DNA from: a virus
Length of the DNA: 46,258 bases
Reading direction: 5' to 3' (one strand)
Virus record (IMG/VR): IMGVR_UViG_3300048023_000615
Coordinates: 1 to 46,258 of that record
In this document: piece after piece, positions 19,795 to 27,272 of the stretch
Layout of the letters: each line of letters starts with the position of its first letter
Numbering within the stretch: the first letter of the stretch is position 1
Notes under the pieces: model-generated
What the model was told of the DNA's origin: nothing
Seen by the model: the letters and a program-made list of their open reading frames with translations, nothing else
Database searches by the model: none
Program-made: the position numbers and the translations under genes

Positions 19795-20486
19795 TACTTC
19801 TCCTTTTTTTGTATACACGAAAATAAGTGTGACTTTGCCTCTGGGCACACATAGAGGGCAGAACACCACTTGCATTGTTTATGTCCGAATACTTTCTCCG
19901 GATCCTTTTTGTAGCTTTTTGCTACCACTTCTTCCAACCACCTTGCCTTTTCTTTTAAGAATTCAACGGAATACTTAACTGATGTGTACCATGGATCATT
20001 AAAAGGCTCGATTAGGGCTGCGTAAATCGTCTCCACGTGGGGGTAATTTTTCCAATAAAGAACTGCTTGTGCGATTAATTGGATATTATCGGGAGCAGGG
20101 GTATGAGAGCCGTGAAGCGTTTTATAGTCAGCAATTAAGACGTCTACCCCAAACGCCTCTGAATAATCAAGTTGACCGCTCCACGACTCATCATACCAAA
20201 GTCTTTCTTCCCGTTTTATCTCACCCTCTTTATCGCCAAATACTTTTTGTCGGCATTCCTCTAGGGCAATCCTACAACGATATGCACAGAGCCGTCTCTC
20301 ATCATCCTCTATTTCTTCTAATGGAGTTTGATTCTCTTCATGCTCATGACGGATTGTGCCTTCATTTGCTGAGTCCCTATCGCCTTGCCAAGCAAAAGTT
20401 TTATTTGCAGACCAGTAAGCAGGGCACAAGCTAGCCGCCTCCATCTTGGAGGCAGATAACTTGGCTTGTACTTCCTCACTTCGCAT
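19794..20486 (-). CDS. PD-(D/E)XK exonuclease with Fe-S-type cysteines (Cas4/DUF2800-like)
   Basis: 230 residues with the RecB/Cas4 nuclease core: SGQLDYS (103-109) and LIADYKTLHG (117-126) containing the D-x-K (D120, K122) active site. Gln and Tyr follow in IQLIAQAVLYW. Cys21 and Cys205, Cys208, Cys214 (CKWC...C) match the four-Cys iron-sulphur arrangement of Cas4 and AddB-like enzymes. With the ERF annealing protein encoded just upstream, it forms a Red-type pair: resect one strand, then anneal. No cas1/cas2 genes are nearby, so a CRISPR role is unlikely. Start at ATG 20486, overlapping the ERF gene by 11 bases. Confidence 0.7.
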   Translation of the reverse strand: MRSEEVQAKLSASKMEAASLCPAYWSANKTFAWQGDRDSANEGTIRHEHEENQTPLEEIEDDERRLCAYRCRIALEECRQKVFGDKEGEIKREERLWYDESWSGQLDYSEAFGVDVLIADYKTLHGSHTPAPDNIQLIAQAVLYWKNYPHVETIYAALIEPFNDPWYTSVKYSVEFLKEKARWLEEVVAKSYKKDPEKVFGHKQCKWCSALYVCPEAKSHLFSCIQKKEK

Positions 20487-21168
20487 CCGGAAAGTCCTGC
20501 TTTTTGGAATGACTCATTTGAGAAACAACACGCTCGATTGCCTTGAGAAGGTCGGGATCTTGTTCCTTAATAAGCTCAAACTTTTCCTTTAGAGTCTGCT
20601 TGAGGTACTCAGGATCTTTCTTCGCAATCCACCCCAAGGTTTTCTTGTGATGTTTTTGCTGACCCGGCCAAACATAATCCTCAGCCTTTTTGTCGGCTTC
20701 TCCATTGGATTGCTTGATCGCACCTTCCTTGACATCCTTGCGTTCCTCCGCCCGAGTATTTTTCTCATCCTCGCGAGCCACTTGCATGTACTCCTCTCCA
20801 TCAGAATCGACTGCAGGAATCCCACATACGGATTGTAAAGAATACCTACGGCAGTAAGAGATCACTCCCCCAGCAGATTGTGGGTCTGCTTTAGGTACTC
20901 GCATCGTGAATTCGTTGGACATGAATTGTCCACTCTCATGTACAATAACTGTTTCCACACCAATGCGATCCTCGCTAGTAATTGGGAACTGGGAGTAAGA
21001 TAAGCCATGTCTTGCGAACGGAGGCTTAATTACTCGTATAATAGACCCAAGGTCAGCGTACTTAGATTTAAAGAAAGGATTGTCAGCATCGGTTACTGCA
21101 CCACCCATCTCAGCTTGAGCCTTGGTTAAAGCCAAAGCTAACTCATTAATATTTTCAGACTTTTGCAT
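20476..21168 (-). CDS. erf: ERF-family single-strand annealing protein
   Basis: 230 residues. Residues ~20-120 show the ERF signature: NPFFKSKYADLGSI (30-43), PPFARHGLSYSQF (49-61) and QSAGGVISYCRRYSLQSVCG (97-116). The C-terminal ~100 residues are charged, helical and variable. ERF proteins anneal complementary single strands in phage recombination and genome circularisation. The gene is coupled to the nuclease downstream and overlaps the ParB-like gene's end by 14 bases. Confidence 0.85.
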   Translation of the reverse strand: MQKSENINELALALTKAQAEMGGAVTDADNPFFKSKYADLGSIIRVIKPPFARHGLSYSQFPITSEDRIGVETVIVHESGQFMSNEFTMRVPKADPQSAGGVISYCRRYSLQSVCGIPAVDSDGEEYMQVAREDEKNTRAEERKDVKEGAIKQSNGEADKKAEDYVWPGQQKHHKKTLGWIAKKDPEYLKQTLKEKFELIKEQDPDLLKAIERVVSQMSHSKKQDFPDAK

Positions 21169-22009
21169 AATTTGGTTTCCTTAATCTTGGGAGGGGTCCT
21201 GTTTTGGGGACTCTTGCTCTTGAAACGGTTTTTCCTGAAAACCAGTTGTTCCACATTATATAGAGGCCCTTGAGAAGGTAATGGTTGGTCAATTTGTTGT
21301 TCTCGTTTTGCATCCATGAAATCAAAAAGTTTCTGTATGCAAGAATAGGGCAACCACTCTTCAGTCCTTCGCCTGTATGGAATAAAGTAAGGCACTCTTC
21401 ACCTAGATCCCGATCAATCTTGCACAGATTATAGTGAGCGACCCCCATACAAGCAGGTCGAGTTTTGAGTTTGTACTTCATCTTGTGAGCGAATTGTACT
21501 GACTGCATTAATTCAGGACGCTTCGCTAGCTCTGCATCAATTTGATGATTCCTTACATCTGCAGTTGATCCCGATCCAACAAGTGAATCCACCAACTTAT
21601 TATGCTCTACTTGCACTTGAAGCTTTAGGGTAGCCGCTAATTGACTAGCATGCTTATGCCCCAAGATCGTGCAAATATCTCCCGGTGATCTCTGCTTACC
21701 GCAATCTACGGTGGCAAATGAATCGGGTTTAGCCACAAACGCAACCGCAGTCGTAAAAGACCTCTTAGCCTTAACGCATGCACTTAGTCTGTGTTGCCCG
21801 TCAATTAGGGAGTGCAACCAAAGCGGAGGGAACCTTTCTTGGGTTGTATTACACAACTTAATGGTTTCTCCATTTAAATCCCATTTCCCTCTCCTTATAT
21901 CTTCCGCATATTTTGAGGTTAAGGTAGGGGATAGTTTTCTATTCCCATAATTGCGCTCCAATAGCTTTACGGCTAGGGAGGGTTTTATCTCCATCACTTT
22001 TATTTCCAT
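21155..22009 (-). CDS. ParB/Srx-like phage protein
   Basis: 284 residues. NRKLSPTLTSKYAEDIRRGKW and the key motif LIDGQHRLSA (68-77), followed by VDCGKQRSPGDI (101-112), match phage and actinobacterial ParB/sulfiredoxin-like proteins that carry the 'L-x-DGQHRL' motif. In classical ParB the related motif binds CTP; these phage homologues lack the DNA-binding partition domains and their function is unclear. The C-terminal half is alpha-helical and unfamiliar. It follows the first HTH gene of the operon. ParB-like plus PRTRC-like genes in the same phage is noteworthy. Confidence 0.6.
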   Translation of the reverse strand: MEIKVMEIKPSLAVKLLERNYGNRKLSPTLTSKYAEDIRRGKWDLNGETIKLCNTTQERFPPLWLHSLIDGQHRLSACVKAKRSFTTAVAFVAKPDSFATVDCGKQRSPGDICTILGHKHASQLAATLKLQVQVEHNKLVDSLVGSGSTADVRNHQIDAELAKRPELMQSVQFAHKMKYKLKTRPACMGVAHYNLCKIDRDLGEECLTLFHTGEGLKSGCPILAYRNFLISWMQNENNKLTNHYLLKGLYIMWNNWFSGKTVSRARVPKTGPLPRLRKPNYAKV

Positions 22010-22012
22010 ATT

Positions 22013-22267
22013 TTATTCTCCAGTTTCCTTACCCCCGTGTACTTCGAAATCAGGGCAGGGTAAGGCATTTTTTTCCCTGATGTTCGTTAGTTCTAAAACT
22101 TCATCCTTGCGCCACCTTGGAGTCTTTAACCCCGGAAGATGGACTGGCATTAAAATCTGATGCGATTGAAGGTGGGCTAGGTATCTGTACCCCGCGGTAT
22201 CTCCCAACCCGAGCATTCTAATTATTTCCGCACCCTTCATTAAAATCTGTTCGTTTTTCCCACTCAT
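22013..22267 (-). CDS. Small HTH (excisionase/MerR-like) protein
   Basis: 84 residues: ILMKGAEIIRMLGLGDTAGY, then RYLAHLQSHQILMPVHLPGL and TPRWRKDEVLELTN resemble the MerR/excisionase-type fold (helix, turn, wing with the PRWRKDEV phrase). Such proteins direct excision or control the early promoter. It is the promoter-proximal gene of the leftward replication operon, divergent from the RHH gene at 22452. The frame starts at ATG 22267 with only a weak AT-rich leader. Confidence 0.6.
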   Translation of the reverse strand: MSGKNEQILMKGAEIIRMLGLGDTAGYRYLAHLQSHQILMPVHLPGLKTPRWRKDEVLELTNIREKNALPCPDFEVHGGKETGE

Positions 22268-22451
22268 ACTTAATTCATTTGATTATCCAACACTTTCTTG
22301 AAAAAGCATAACTTTACTGAATTAACTAAATAAAGAAAGAAAAAAGTGAAAATATTATAAACTTAAATTTTTTATTAGAATTTCTTGACAGAGAGTGAAA
22401 CTTAGTGAAGTATTTAATCTTCATTAAAGAACTTGCCCTCATAATATAAAT
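22268..22451. promoter_or_regulatory. Divergent switch region
   Basis: 184 bases of AT-rich sequence between the leftward operon and the RHH gene. TTGACA at 22385-22390 is followed 20 bases later by TATTTAAT, a loosely spaced rightward promoter candidate. AGTGAA occurs three times on the plus strand (22345, 22394, 22404), the last two 10 bases apart, as expected for RHH-protein contacts. No copies of the two palindrome families occur here. Confidence 0.45.
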
Positions 22452-22667
22452 ATGAAAAATCAAGAATCCCTAGTTGCGATTAGCACAAGAATCGCACCAG
22501 ATGTTTATGGTAAGATGTCTAAATTATCTGAACTAACGAAAAAAAGTACCGCGTCTCTGGTTCAAGATGCGATCAACGAATATGTGGACCAAGTTTTCAA
22601 CACTACATACAAACCAAGTAAAGCAATGCAAATAGATCAGTTTGCTGTTAAATTAGAGAGGAAATGA
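22452..22667 (+). CDS. Ribbon-helix-helix regulator
   Basis: 71 residues. LVAISTRIAPDVYGKMSKLS, then ELTKKSTASLVQDAINEYVD form the beta-strand, helix, helix pattern of CopG/Arc proteins (strand at about 7-13). The C-terminal 20 residues are a basic tail. Such dimers bind short repeats in promoters. It is divergent from the replication operon and next to attP and integrase, so a lysogeny or partition regulator is likely. It is a candidate binder of the palindromic sites, unproven. The 3' end overlaps the next gene by four bases. Confidence 0.7.
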   Translation: MKNQESLVAISTRIAPDVYGKMSKLSELTKKSTASLVQDAINEYVDQVFNTTYKPSKAMQIDQFAVKLERK

Positions 22668-22978
22668 AAACAAATATGAATAAGACTCACTCCCAACTTA
22701 CAATCCTACACGACTCCCAAGAATGGAATACAAAGATTGAGGGTGAGATTGGCGAAATAAAGGTAGATGGAAAAAAGCTCAGCGATATACAAGAGCTAGC
22801 ATGCAAGGTAGAGGGGATTGCTCAGAGTATTAAGACTTTAGTCTTATGTCTTGTCGCCATCGTAATCATTTGCCTGATATGTAATGTGGCAATGGCCACA
22901 TGGGTATTCCTGCACGACGGGGATATTATGGATGCAATCAGGCAAATTCTGGCAGCAGGATGTCAACACCAAGCCTAG
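22664..22978 (+). CDS. Single-pass membrane protein
   Basis: 104 residues: a polar N-terminal ~50, a helix (LSDIQELACKVEGIAQSIK) then a strong transmembrane segment at about 58-82 (TLVLCLVAIVIICLICNVAM) and a short C-terminal tail. Coupled by ATGA to the RHH gene. Genes at this position in temperate phages can encode superinfection-exclusion or lysogeny proteins; that is inference from place only. Confidence 0.55.
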   Translation: MKTNMNKTHSQLTILHDSQEWNTKIEGEIGEIKVDGKKLSDIQELACKVEGIAQSIKTLVLCLVAIVIICLICNVAMATWVFLHDGDIMDAIRQILAAGCQHQA

Positions 22979-23002
22979 CCCTAGTAAATAAAGCATAGTT
23001 TA

Positions 23003-23052
23003 CCTGCTTTGGGAGCAGGAGGCCGTGAGTTCGAATCTCACCGTCCCGACCA
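23003..23052 (+). other. attP: attP candidate: 3' part of tRNA-Pro(UGG)
   Basis: Reads as the anticodon arm to CCA end of a proline tRNA: stem CCTGC, loop TTTGGGA (anticodon TGG), stem GCAGG, a variable loop, T arm GTGAG-TTCGAAT-CTCAC and the acceptor half ending GTCCCGACCA. The 5' half (expected CGGGAC, D arm) is absent upstream, so it is not a complete tRNA gene. With integrase next to it, it is best read as the part of a host tRNA gene carried at attP and restored on integration. The precise crossover cannot be fixed here. Confidence 0.75.
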
Positions 23053-23081
23053 TTTTAAAATAGCGTTAATCTCAGTAAATA

Positions 23082-23112
23082 AGCACCTCTCAGAAATGGG
23101 GGGTGTTTTTTT
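23082..23112 (+). terminator. Rho-independent terminator
   Basis: CACCTCTC (23084-23091), loop, GGGGGGTG (23098-23105) pair through eight positions with two G-U pairs and are followed by seven Ts. It lies between attP and the integrase start, insulating the integrase from rightward transcription of the RHH gene or, in a prophage, from the tRNA promoter. Confidence 0.7.
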
Positions 23113-23156
23113 GTTTACTTTACTAAATTTCACAAATACCCACTAATTCATGGTTT

Positions 23157-23179
23157 TTTTGTCAACAGTTTTGTCAACA
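23157..23179 (+). repeat. Tandem TTTTGTCAACA repeats at the integrase start
   Basis: TTTTGTCAACA occurs at 23157-23167 and 23169-23179, 12 bases apart; the second copy reaches the A of the integrase ATG. Possible integrase arm-type sites or an autoregulatory operator; on the minus strand each gives a TTGACA box. Confidence 0.45.
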
Positions 23180-24189
23180 TGAAGGTAAGCATAAAGGAGC
23201 ATAAGGTAAGAGGTAAAACCAAGTGGGTGGTGGATATGCTCCATGATGGCAAAAGAAAGCGAAAATTTTTTAACTCTGCAATGGAGGCTAAAACATTCAA
23301 TTCCCTAGAATGGTTTTCGGAAATTAAAAAGAAAGAACCTGTCGGAGAGGAAACATTATTATATATAGCCAAGGATTTATATTACCAAGATTACTTAAAT
23401 AATAACTACAATCCAAATAAGCCAAAGCAAAAGGGGTACAGAACCACCGTTGAAAGAGTAAACAAATTTACTGCTTGGTTCGGAGAAGGTCGAGCAGTTC
23501 ATGAAGTAACAGTAGAGGACTACAAGAAATATGTTAATTCTGGCAGATGGTCGGAGGAAACAAAAGCCGGATATAGTCGGGCTGTAAGAACTTTCATGGC
23601 TTGGTGTGCGAAGCAGAACTTAGGTGGTAATGTGACGGACTGGTATGCACAAACTAATCCCAAGTTAAAACTGACCAAGAAAAAGACCTATTTTAAGCTC
23701 CCAGAAATAGTCACGCCCGAACAGGCAGAAGGTTTATTAAATGAGATAACGGACAAATACCGTCCTGCACTTGCCCTTATGCTTTTTGCGGGGATCAGGC
23801 CGGAAATCGAGATGCTCACCCTAGATTACTCAAGAATCCGCTGGGGCAAATCTATCGGACTAAAAGCAGAACTTACAAAGACGGGTAGGGAGAGGTGGAT
23901 TAAACCACCAGAGAATCTATGGAGATGGTTACCCAAGAAACCAATTAATATAATGCCTAGTTACAATTCAGTAAACAAAGCTAGGTACAGAGCAGCTAAA
24001 AGATTAGGATTCAAGTATCCACCAAATGGGGCAAGACATTCTTTTGCTAGTTATGGATATTGGCACCTAGGATTTGAGTCAGCATTAGACATTATGGGTC
24101 ATATGTCATCAGAAACATTTCTCAAGAACTATAAAAACAATAGGGTGGATATAGAACTATCTGAAAAATACTTTTCTATAGTAACTTAA
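23179..24189 (+). CDS. int: Tyrosine recombinase (phage integrase)
   Basis: 336 residues. The C-terminal catalytic domain shows Arg207 (GIRPEIEMLTL), Lys234 (ELTKTGRERW), R286 in NGARHSFASY, His308 (IMGHMS) and the nucleophile Tyr318 (FLKNY). The residue normally His in HxxR is Asn283, a variation seen in some integrases. An N-terminal SAM-like core-binding domain (~55-155) precedes it. It would recombine attP (the tRNA-Pro fragment 127 bases upstream) with a host tRNA-Pro gene. The start follows the tandem TTTTGTCAACA repeats. Its stop lies inside a 22-bp palindromic site. Confidence 0.9.
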   Translation: MKVSIKEHKVRGKTKWVVDMLHDGKRKRKFFNSAMEAKTFNSLEWFSEIKKKEPVGEETLLYIAKDLYYQDYLNNNYNPNKPKQKGYRTTVERVNKFTAWFGEGRAVHEVTVEDYKKYVNSGRWSEETKAGYSRAVRTFMAWCAKQNLGGNVTDWYAQTNPKLKLTKKKTYFKLPEIVTPEQAEGLLNEITDKYRPALALMLFAGIRPEIEMLTLDYSRIRWGKSIGLKAELTKTGRERWIKPPENLWRWLPKKPINIMPSYNSVNKARYRAAKRLGFKYPPNGARHSFASYGYWHLGFESALDIMGHMSSETFLKNYKNNRVDIELSEKYFSIVT

Positions 24190-24202
24190 TTTTTCGTGTT
24201 GC
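24181..24202. promoter_or_regulatory. 22-bp palindromic site (copy F)
   Basis: GTAACTTAA then TTTTTCG and TGTTGC: weaker outer arms than other copies but the same length and bases. It overlaps the integrase stop codon and lies 32 bases before ATG 24235, so it may head the packaging operon. Confidence 0.45.
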
Positions 24203-24234
24203 AAATCAGATTAATAGTTTTTTAATTCTAAAAC

Positions 24235-24474
24235 ATGGAGGATAATAACGATTGGCAGGAAAATCAATGGAGGCAAGATGAGGCCTTTTCATTGTTTGAA
24301 AGAATAAAACCCTTAATCACAGAGTATTTTGATGACTGGATAATAACCGGTCGTCGAGCTGGCTGCGGAACAAAAGTAATCATCGGTGATTACAGTAAGA
24401 AGAAAACCGATATGAACCTACTAATGTCCAATGCCAAAAAGTGGAAAGCAAACGCCCTGGAAGATATTAACTAA
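24235..24474 (+). CDS. Hypothetical protein, 79 aa
   Basis: 79 residues starting MEDNNDWQENQWRQDEAFSL, acidic and Trp-rich at the N-terminus, basic at the end. No Shine-Dalgarno sequence precedes the ATG. It is the first gene after the integrase and overlaps the next one by 44 bases. No family recognised. Confidence 0.5.
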   Translation: MEDNNDWQENQWRQDEAFSLFERIKPLITEYFDDWIITGRRAGCGTKVIIGDYSKKKTDMNLLMSNAKKWKANALEDIN

Positions 24475-24814
24475 GTATCCGCCTGTATTTGTTCGGCTAT
24501 ATGCCAAGGAACGATCAGGTCCGCGGATGCACTGTGCTTTAAGCGATCAAGAAATCGCAATAAGGGGAAACTTAGACCTAGAGGAGGTTAAGCGTATATC
24601 TCGCCTAACCTCTTGGGATTCTGTTAAAATAGGAAATGCAGAAAAGTTCTGCGTGGGCTGTAACTTCGATCCTTTTAACTACTTAGATAGAAATCGCATA
24701 TCGTCTTATTCTCGTAGAGGAACATACGCATTTCTTAGGAGATCAGAGCATTGGAAGAGTACATTCCTACCATTAATTAAAATATTTCAAGATGCCCAGA
24801 TCGCACAAAATTAA
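24431..24814 (+). CDS. HTH-containing phage protein
   Basis: 127 residues starting MPKSGKQTPWKILTKYPPVF. The central part, CALSDQEIAIRGNLDLEEVK and RISRLTSWDSVKIG, resembles a helix-turn-helix that I recall in phage proteins just upstream of terminase, followed by FCVGCNFDPFN. A DNA-recognition role in packaging or regulation is plausible. It overlaps the next gene by 23 bases. Start at ATG 24431 is uncertain because of the long overlap with the previous gene. Confidence 0.5.
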   Translation: MPKSGKQTPWKILTKYPPVFVRLYAKERSGPRMHCALSDQEIAIRGNLDLEEVKRISRLTSWDSVKIGNAEKFCVGCNFDPFNYLDRNRISSYSRRGTYAFLRRSEHWKSTFLPLIKIFQDAQIAQN

Positions 24815-25460
24815 AACAGATGTTCTGGCGCAAGCCATGAAAGAAATGGATGGCGACTATACTAAAGTCGCAGAACACTTTGGTACAACTGCAAAGAAAA
24901 TTAGAGAAAGAGTATACCACGACCCGCAACTTTATTCTGTATGGGTAAAGAACGGAGTTAAAGATATGAAGCCGGATGGCATTGAGCTTTTGGAGCGCCA
25001 AAACGAGTTTGATGACGAGAAGGGCACAAGGCTACTTGAAGCACTAGATAAGAATTCTAGGTATGTATTTAATAATGAATTGTCGAGCATCTTGACAAAT
25101 CAAGACAATGTAGAAAAGCTCAAGATATTCGAAGACTTTGACGATTCAGTTGGCTTACTTATGGCAGAGGCCTTACGGGTAACTCAAAAAGTAAATATTA
25201 GGCAGAACATGAGTCTATTTGAAGTTACTGAGGCATTAAAAGATGCACTAGATGTAGATGACATGGATCCAGAGGAGAGGATTCTCCAGACTAGACTATT
25301 TCTTCAAGCAACCGAACAACAAGGAAAGTTCTACGACCGACTTCTTAAAGGACTAGAATTCCAACTTAAATTAGCTAACGAAAAGGATAAGAGGGGGACT
25401 AAGAAGAAACCGGGATTCAGACCATTAAAGGAATTAAAGGATGCCGAAGAAGAAAAGTAG
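24792..25460 (+). CDS. Terminase small subunit candidate
   Basis: 222 residues. N-terminal ~50 residues, KIKTDVLAQAMKEMDGDYTK and VAEHFGTTAKKIRERVYHD, form an HTH-like domain, followed by a helical middle and a Lys-rich C-terminus. Its place directly upstream of the large terminase, with a 20-base overlap, is typical of the DNA-recognition subunit. Sequence alone does not prove it. Confidence 0.6.
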   Translation: MPRSHKIKTDVLAQAMKEMDGDYTKVAEHFGTTAKKIRERVYHDPQLYSVWVKNGVKDMKPDGIELLERQNEFDDEKGTRLLEALDKNSRYVFNNELSSILTNQDNVEKLKIFEDFDDSVGLLMAEALRVTQKVNIRQNMSLFEVTEALKDALDVDDMDPEERILQTRLFLQATEQQGKFYDRLLKGLEFQLKLANEKDKRGTKKKPGFRPLKELKDAEEEK

Positions 25461-26982
25461 GGTTGACCATAAGATTCTTCTTGAGAAGTTTGCTCCCGAA
25501 GAAATTGTAACCGATCAAAAGGATACAGAGCCATGGATGCCATCCTTAACGATTACGCAGAGAAAAATCTTTGATGATCCAGCTAAGTACATTCTTGCAT
25601 ATGGGGAGAGAGGTTCCGGAAAAACATACTCCCTAGGTGGTCATAAGTTAGTTCGTCATTGTTACGAAAACTTCAATGCACTAGCTCTAATCATAGTTGG
25701 TGTTCGATCACAGGCGACCATGGGTGGTGTGTGGCACAAGTTACAAGTGGAAATACTACCTGAATGGGTGGAGGGCATAAACCTCGTTCACACAGAAGAA
25801 AGGCAAGATACGCAAAAGAACTTATATATAGATGTAGAAAACCGATTTGGTGGTCATTCTCGTATCTGCCTTATATCAATACCTTATGGTGCATTTATTA
25901 AGGATCGGATAAAAGGTTTTGAGCCAAGCCTGATATTTGTGGATGAGCTTACCAACTTGGATACTGATGACTATTTCAATGCCGTAGTCCAGCAGTTGGG
26001 TAGACGCCAAGGTATCCATGGCCCACAGCAATATCTAGCGGCATGCAATCCAGATGGTCCGAGTCATTGGGTGTATAAGAGATTCTTTGAAGACCCATAC
26101 GATGATGATGGTAACTGGAATAAAGATTATGCAGTTTATCATGTAAAAATCGAAGACAATATAGATAACCTACCGAAAGGTTATTACGATCGTATCCAAG
26201 AAGCAGTTAAGTCCGATCCGATCGAGGAAGCGCGAATGGTACGAGGGGAATGGATAGATCGCCCGGCTGGAAATGCAATATTTGGTCCTTACTTTAATAA
26301 AGAACTGCATGTAAGAGGAGATGCCAAAACTGGGATACTTCCAAACACAGAATACCCTGTAACAATAGGCTGGGATCCTGGATCAGTTAATAATGCGTGT
26401 ATATTTATGCAAGCATTACCAGGCCAAGATAGAACTGTATGGATAGTATTTGATGAGTTTGTAACTATAAACAAAAAGCTACCCTACACTACTCTAGTTC
26501 CACTACTTATGAGAAAGATGGCATACTGGAATAGAAGAATGGAGCATAAATTTAAATATGTACATATATCTGATAACTCAGCCTTCAATCAGTTCCGGGC
26601 AAAAACAGGCAGTTATGATGTAAAAGATATAGAGCAAATATCTAGGGACAAAGCAGAAACATTTGATTTAGAACCTATCCGCATGCGGGCTGCGCCTAAG
26701 TTTAATGGATCTGTGGAGTCTAGGGTCAGAATAACAATCGCAAAACTGCAGTCAGAAGAATTCTTGGTTTCATCACAATGCACAGCGATATGTAAGATGT
26801 TTCAAAACTTAATTTGCGAGAAGCAAGGAAAGACATACGACCCGAATATAGCATTCAAGCCAAGGCGAAGTATTTATGTTCATCCGTTCGATGCAATGTC
26901 CTATGTGCTTCTACATTATAACTCTACAAATGTTGAGTCTATACAAGCATCAAAGTCCGAAATCATCGAGATTGGAGCTTGA
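25441..26982 (+). CDS. terL: Terminase large subunit
   Basis: 513 residues with ATPase and nuclease domains in order: Walker A GERGSGKT (55-62), Walker B LIFVDE (164-169), coupling motif ACNPDGPSHW (201-210), then nuclease acidic residues in IGWDPGS (Asp312), ISDNS (Asp378) and HPFDAMSY near the C-terminus. It pumps and cuts the genome into proheads. Length is normal for the family. Its stop is followed within seven bases by a palindromic site. Confidence 0.9.
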   Translation: MPKKKSRVDHKILLEKFAPEEIVTDQKDTEPWMPSLTITQRKIFDDPAKYILAYGERGSGKTYSLGGHKLVRHCYENFNALALIIVGVRSQATMGGVWHKLQVEILPEWVEGINLVHTEERQDTQKNLYIDVENRFGGHSRICLISIPYGAFIKDRIKGFEPSLIFVDELTNLDTDDYFNAVVQQLGRRQGIHGPQQYLAACNPDGPSHWVYKRFFEDPYDDDGNWNKDYAVYHVKIEDNIDNLPKGYYDRIQEAVKSDPIEEARMVRGEWIDRPAGNAIFGPYFNKELHVRGDAKTGILPNTEYPVTIGWDPGSVNNACIFMQALPGQDRTVWIVFDEFVTINKKLPYTTLVPLLMRKMAYWNRRMEHKFKYVHISDNSAFNQFRAKTGSYDVKDIEQISRDKAETFDLEPIRMRAAPKFNGSVESRVRITIAKLQSEEFLVSSQCTAICKMFQNLICEKQGKTYDPNIAFKPRRSIYVHPFDAMSYVLLHYNSTNVESIQASKSEIIEIGA

Positions 26983-26988
26983 CCTTTT

Positions 26989-27010
26989 GTAACACTAAAA
27001 CATAAGTTAC
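26989..27010 (+). promoter_or_regulatory. 22-bp palindromic site (copy G)
   Basis: GTAACACTA, then AAACATAA and GTTAC. Four bases separate it from ATG 27015. TTGACC at 26979-26984 and CATAAG at 27001-27006 would give a sigma70-like promoter with 16-base spacing and a message starting within a few bases of the ATG. Confidence 0.55.
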
Positions 27011-27014
27011 AGAT

Positions 27015-27272
27015 ATGCGCATGGAATCATTAGTGAACTTCGACCTGGAAATGTATCCTGATATTATGGATATGCTAGAAGGGGTATCTGCGGGGGATGT
27101 TGTACGCATATCTGGCTCATTCCAAGTCAAGGAATTGACCGATAAGCGTTTCTCTGCCTCGTTTAACGACGACGACTCAGATGTCAGTATATCAAAGATT
27201 GGAGGAGATGACTCCGAAAGCGAAGACGATACGGACGAAGAAGAGCCCGAAACTGAAGAAACTTCCGGGTGA
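27015..27272 (+). CDS. Acidic hypothetical protein, 85 aa
   Basis: 85 residues starting MRMESLVNFDLEMYPDIMDM. The N-terminal half has a beta-rich pattern (VVRISGSFQVKELT) and the C-terminal third is strongly acidic (GDDSESEDDTDEEEPETEET). The ATG lies four bases after a palindromic site without a Shine-Dalgarno sequence. It overlaps the next frame by about 65 bases. Function unknown; acidic tails occur in phage assembly proteins. Confidence 0.55.
   Translation: MRMESLVNFDLEMYPDIMDMLEGVSAGDVVRISGSFQVKELTDKRFSASFNDDDSDVSISKIGGDDSESEDDTDEEEPETEETSG

Noticed and set aside
19794-20486. CRISPR-associated Cas4
   Set aside because: No cas1, cas2 or array is nearby; the ERF and RusA neighbours indicate a phage recombination nuclease.
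20476-21168. RecT/Bet annealing protein
   Set aside because: The conserved phrases are those of the ERF family rather than RecT or Redbeta.
23003-23052. Functional tRNA-Pro gene
   Set aside because: The D arm and 5' acceptor strand are missing; only the anticodon arm to CCA is present, so it is an attachment-site fragment.
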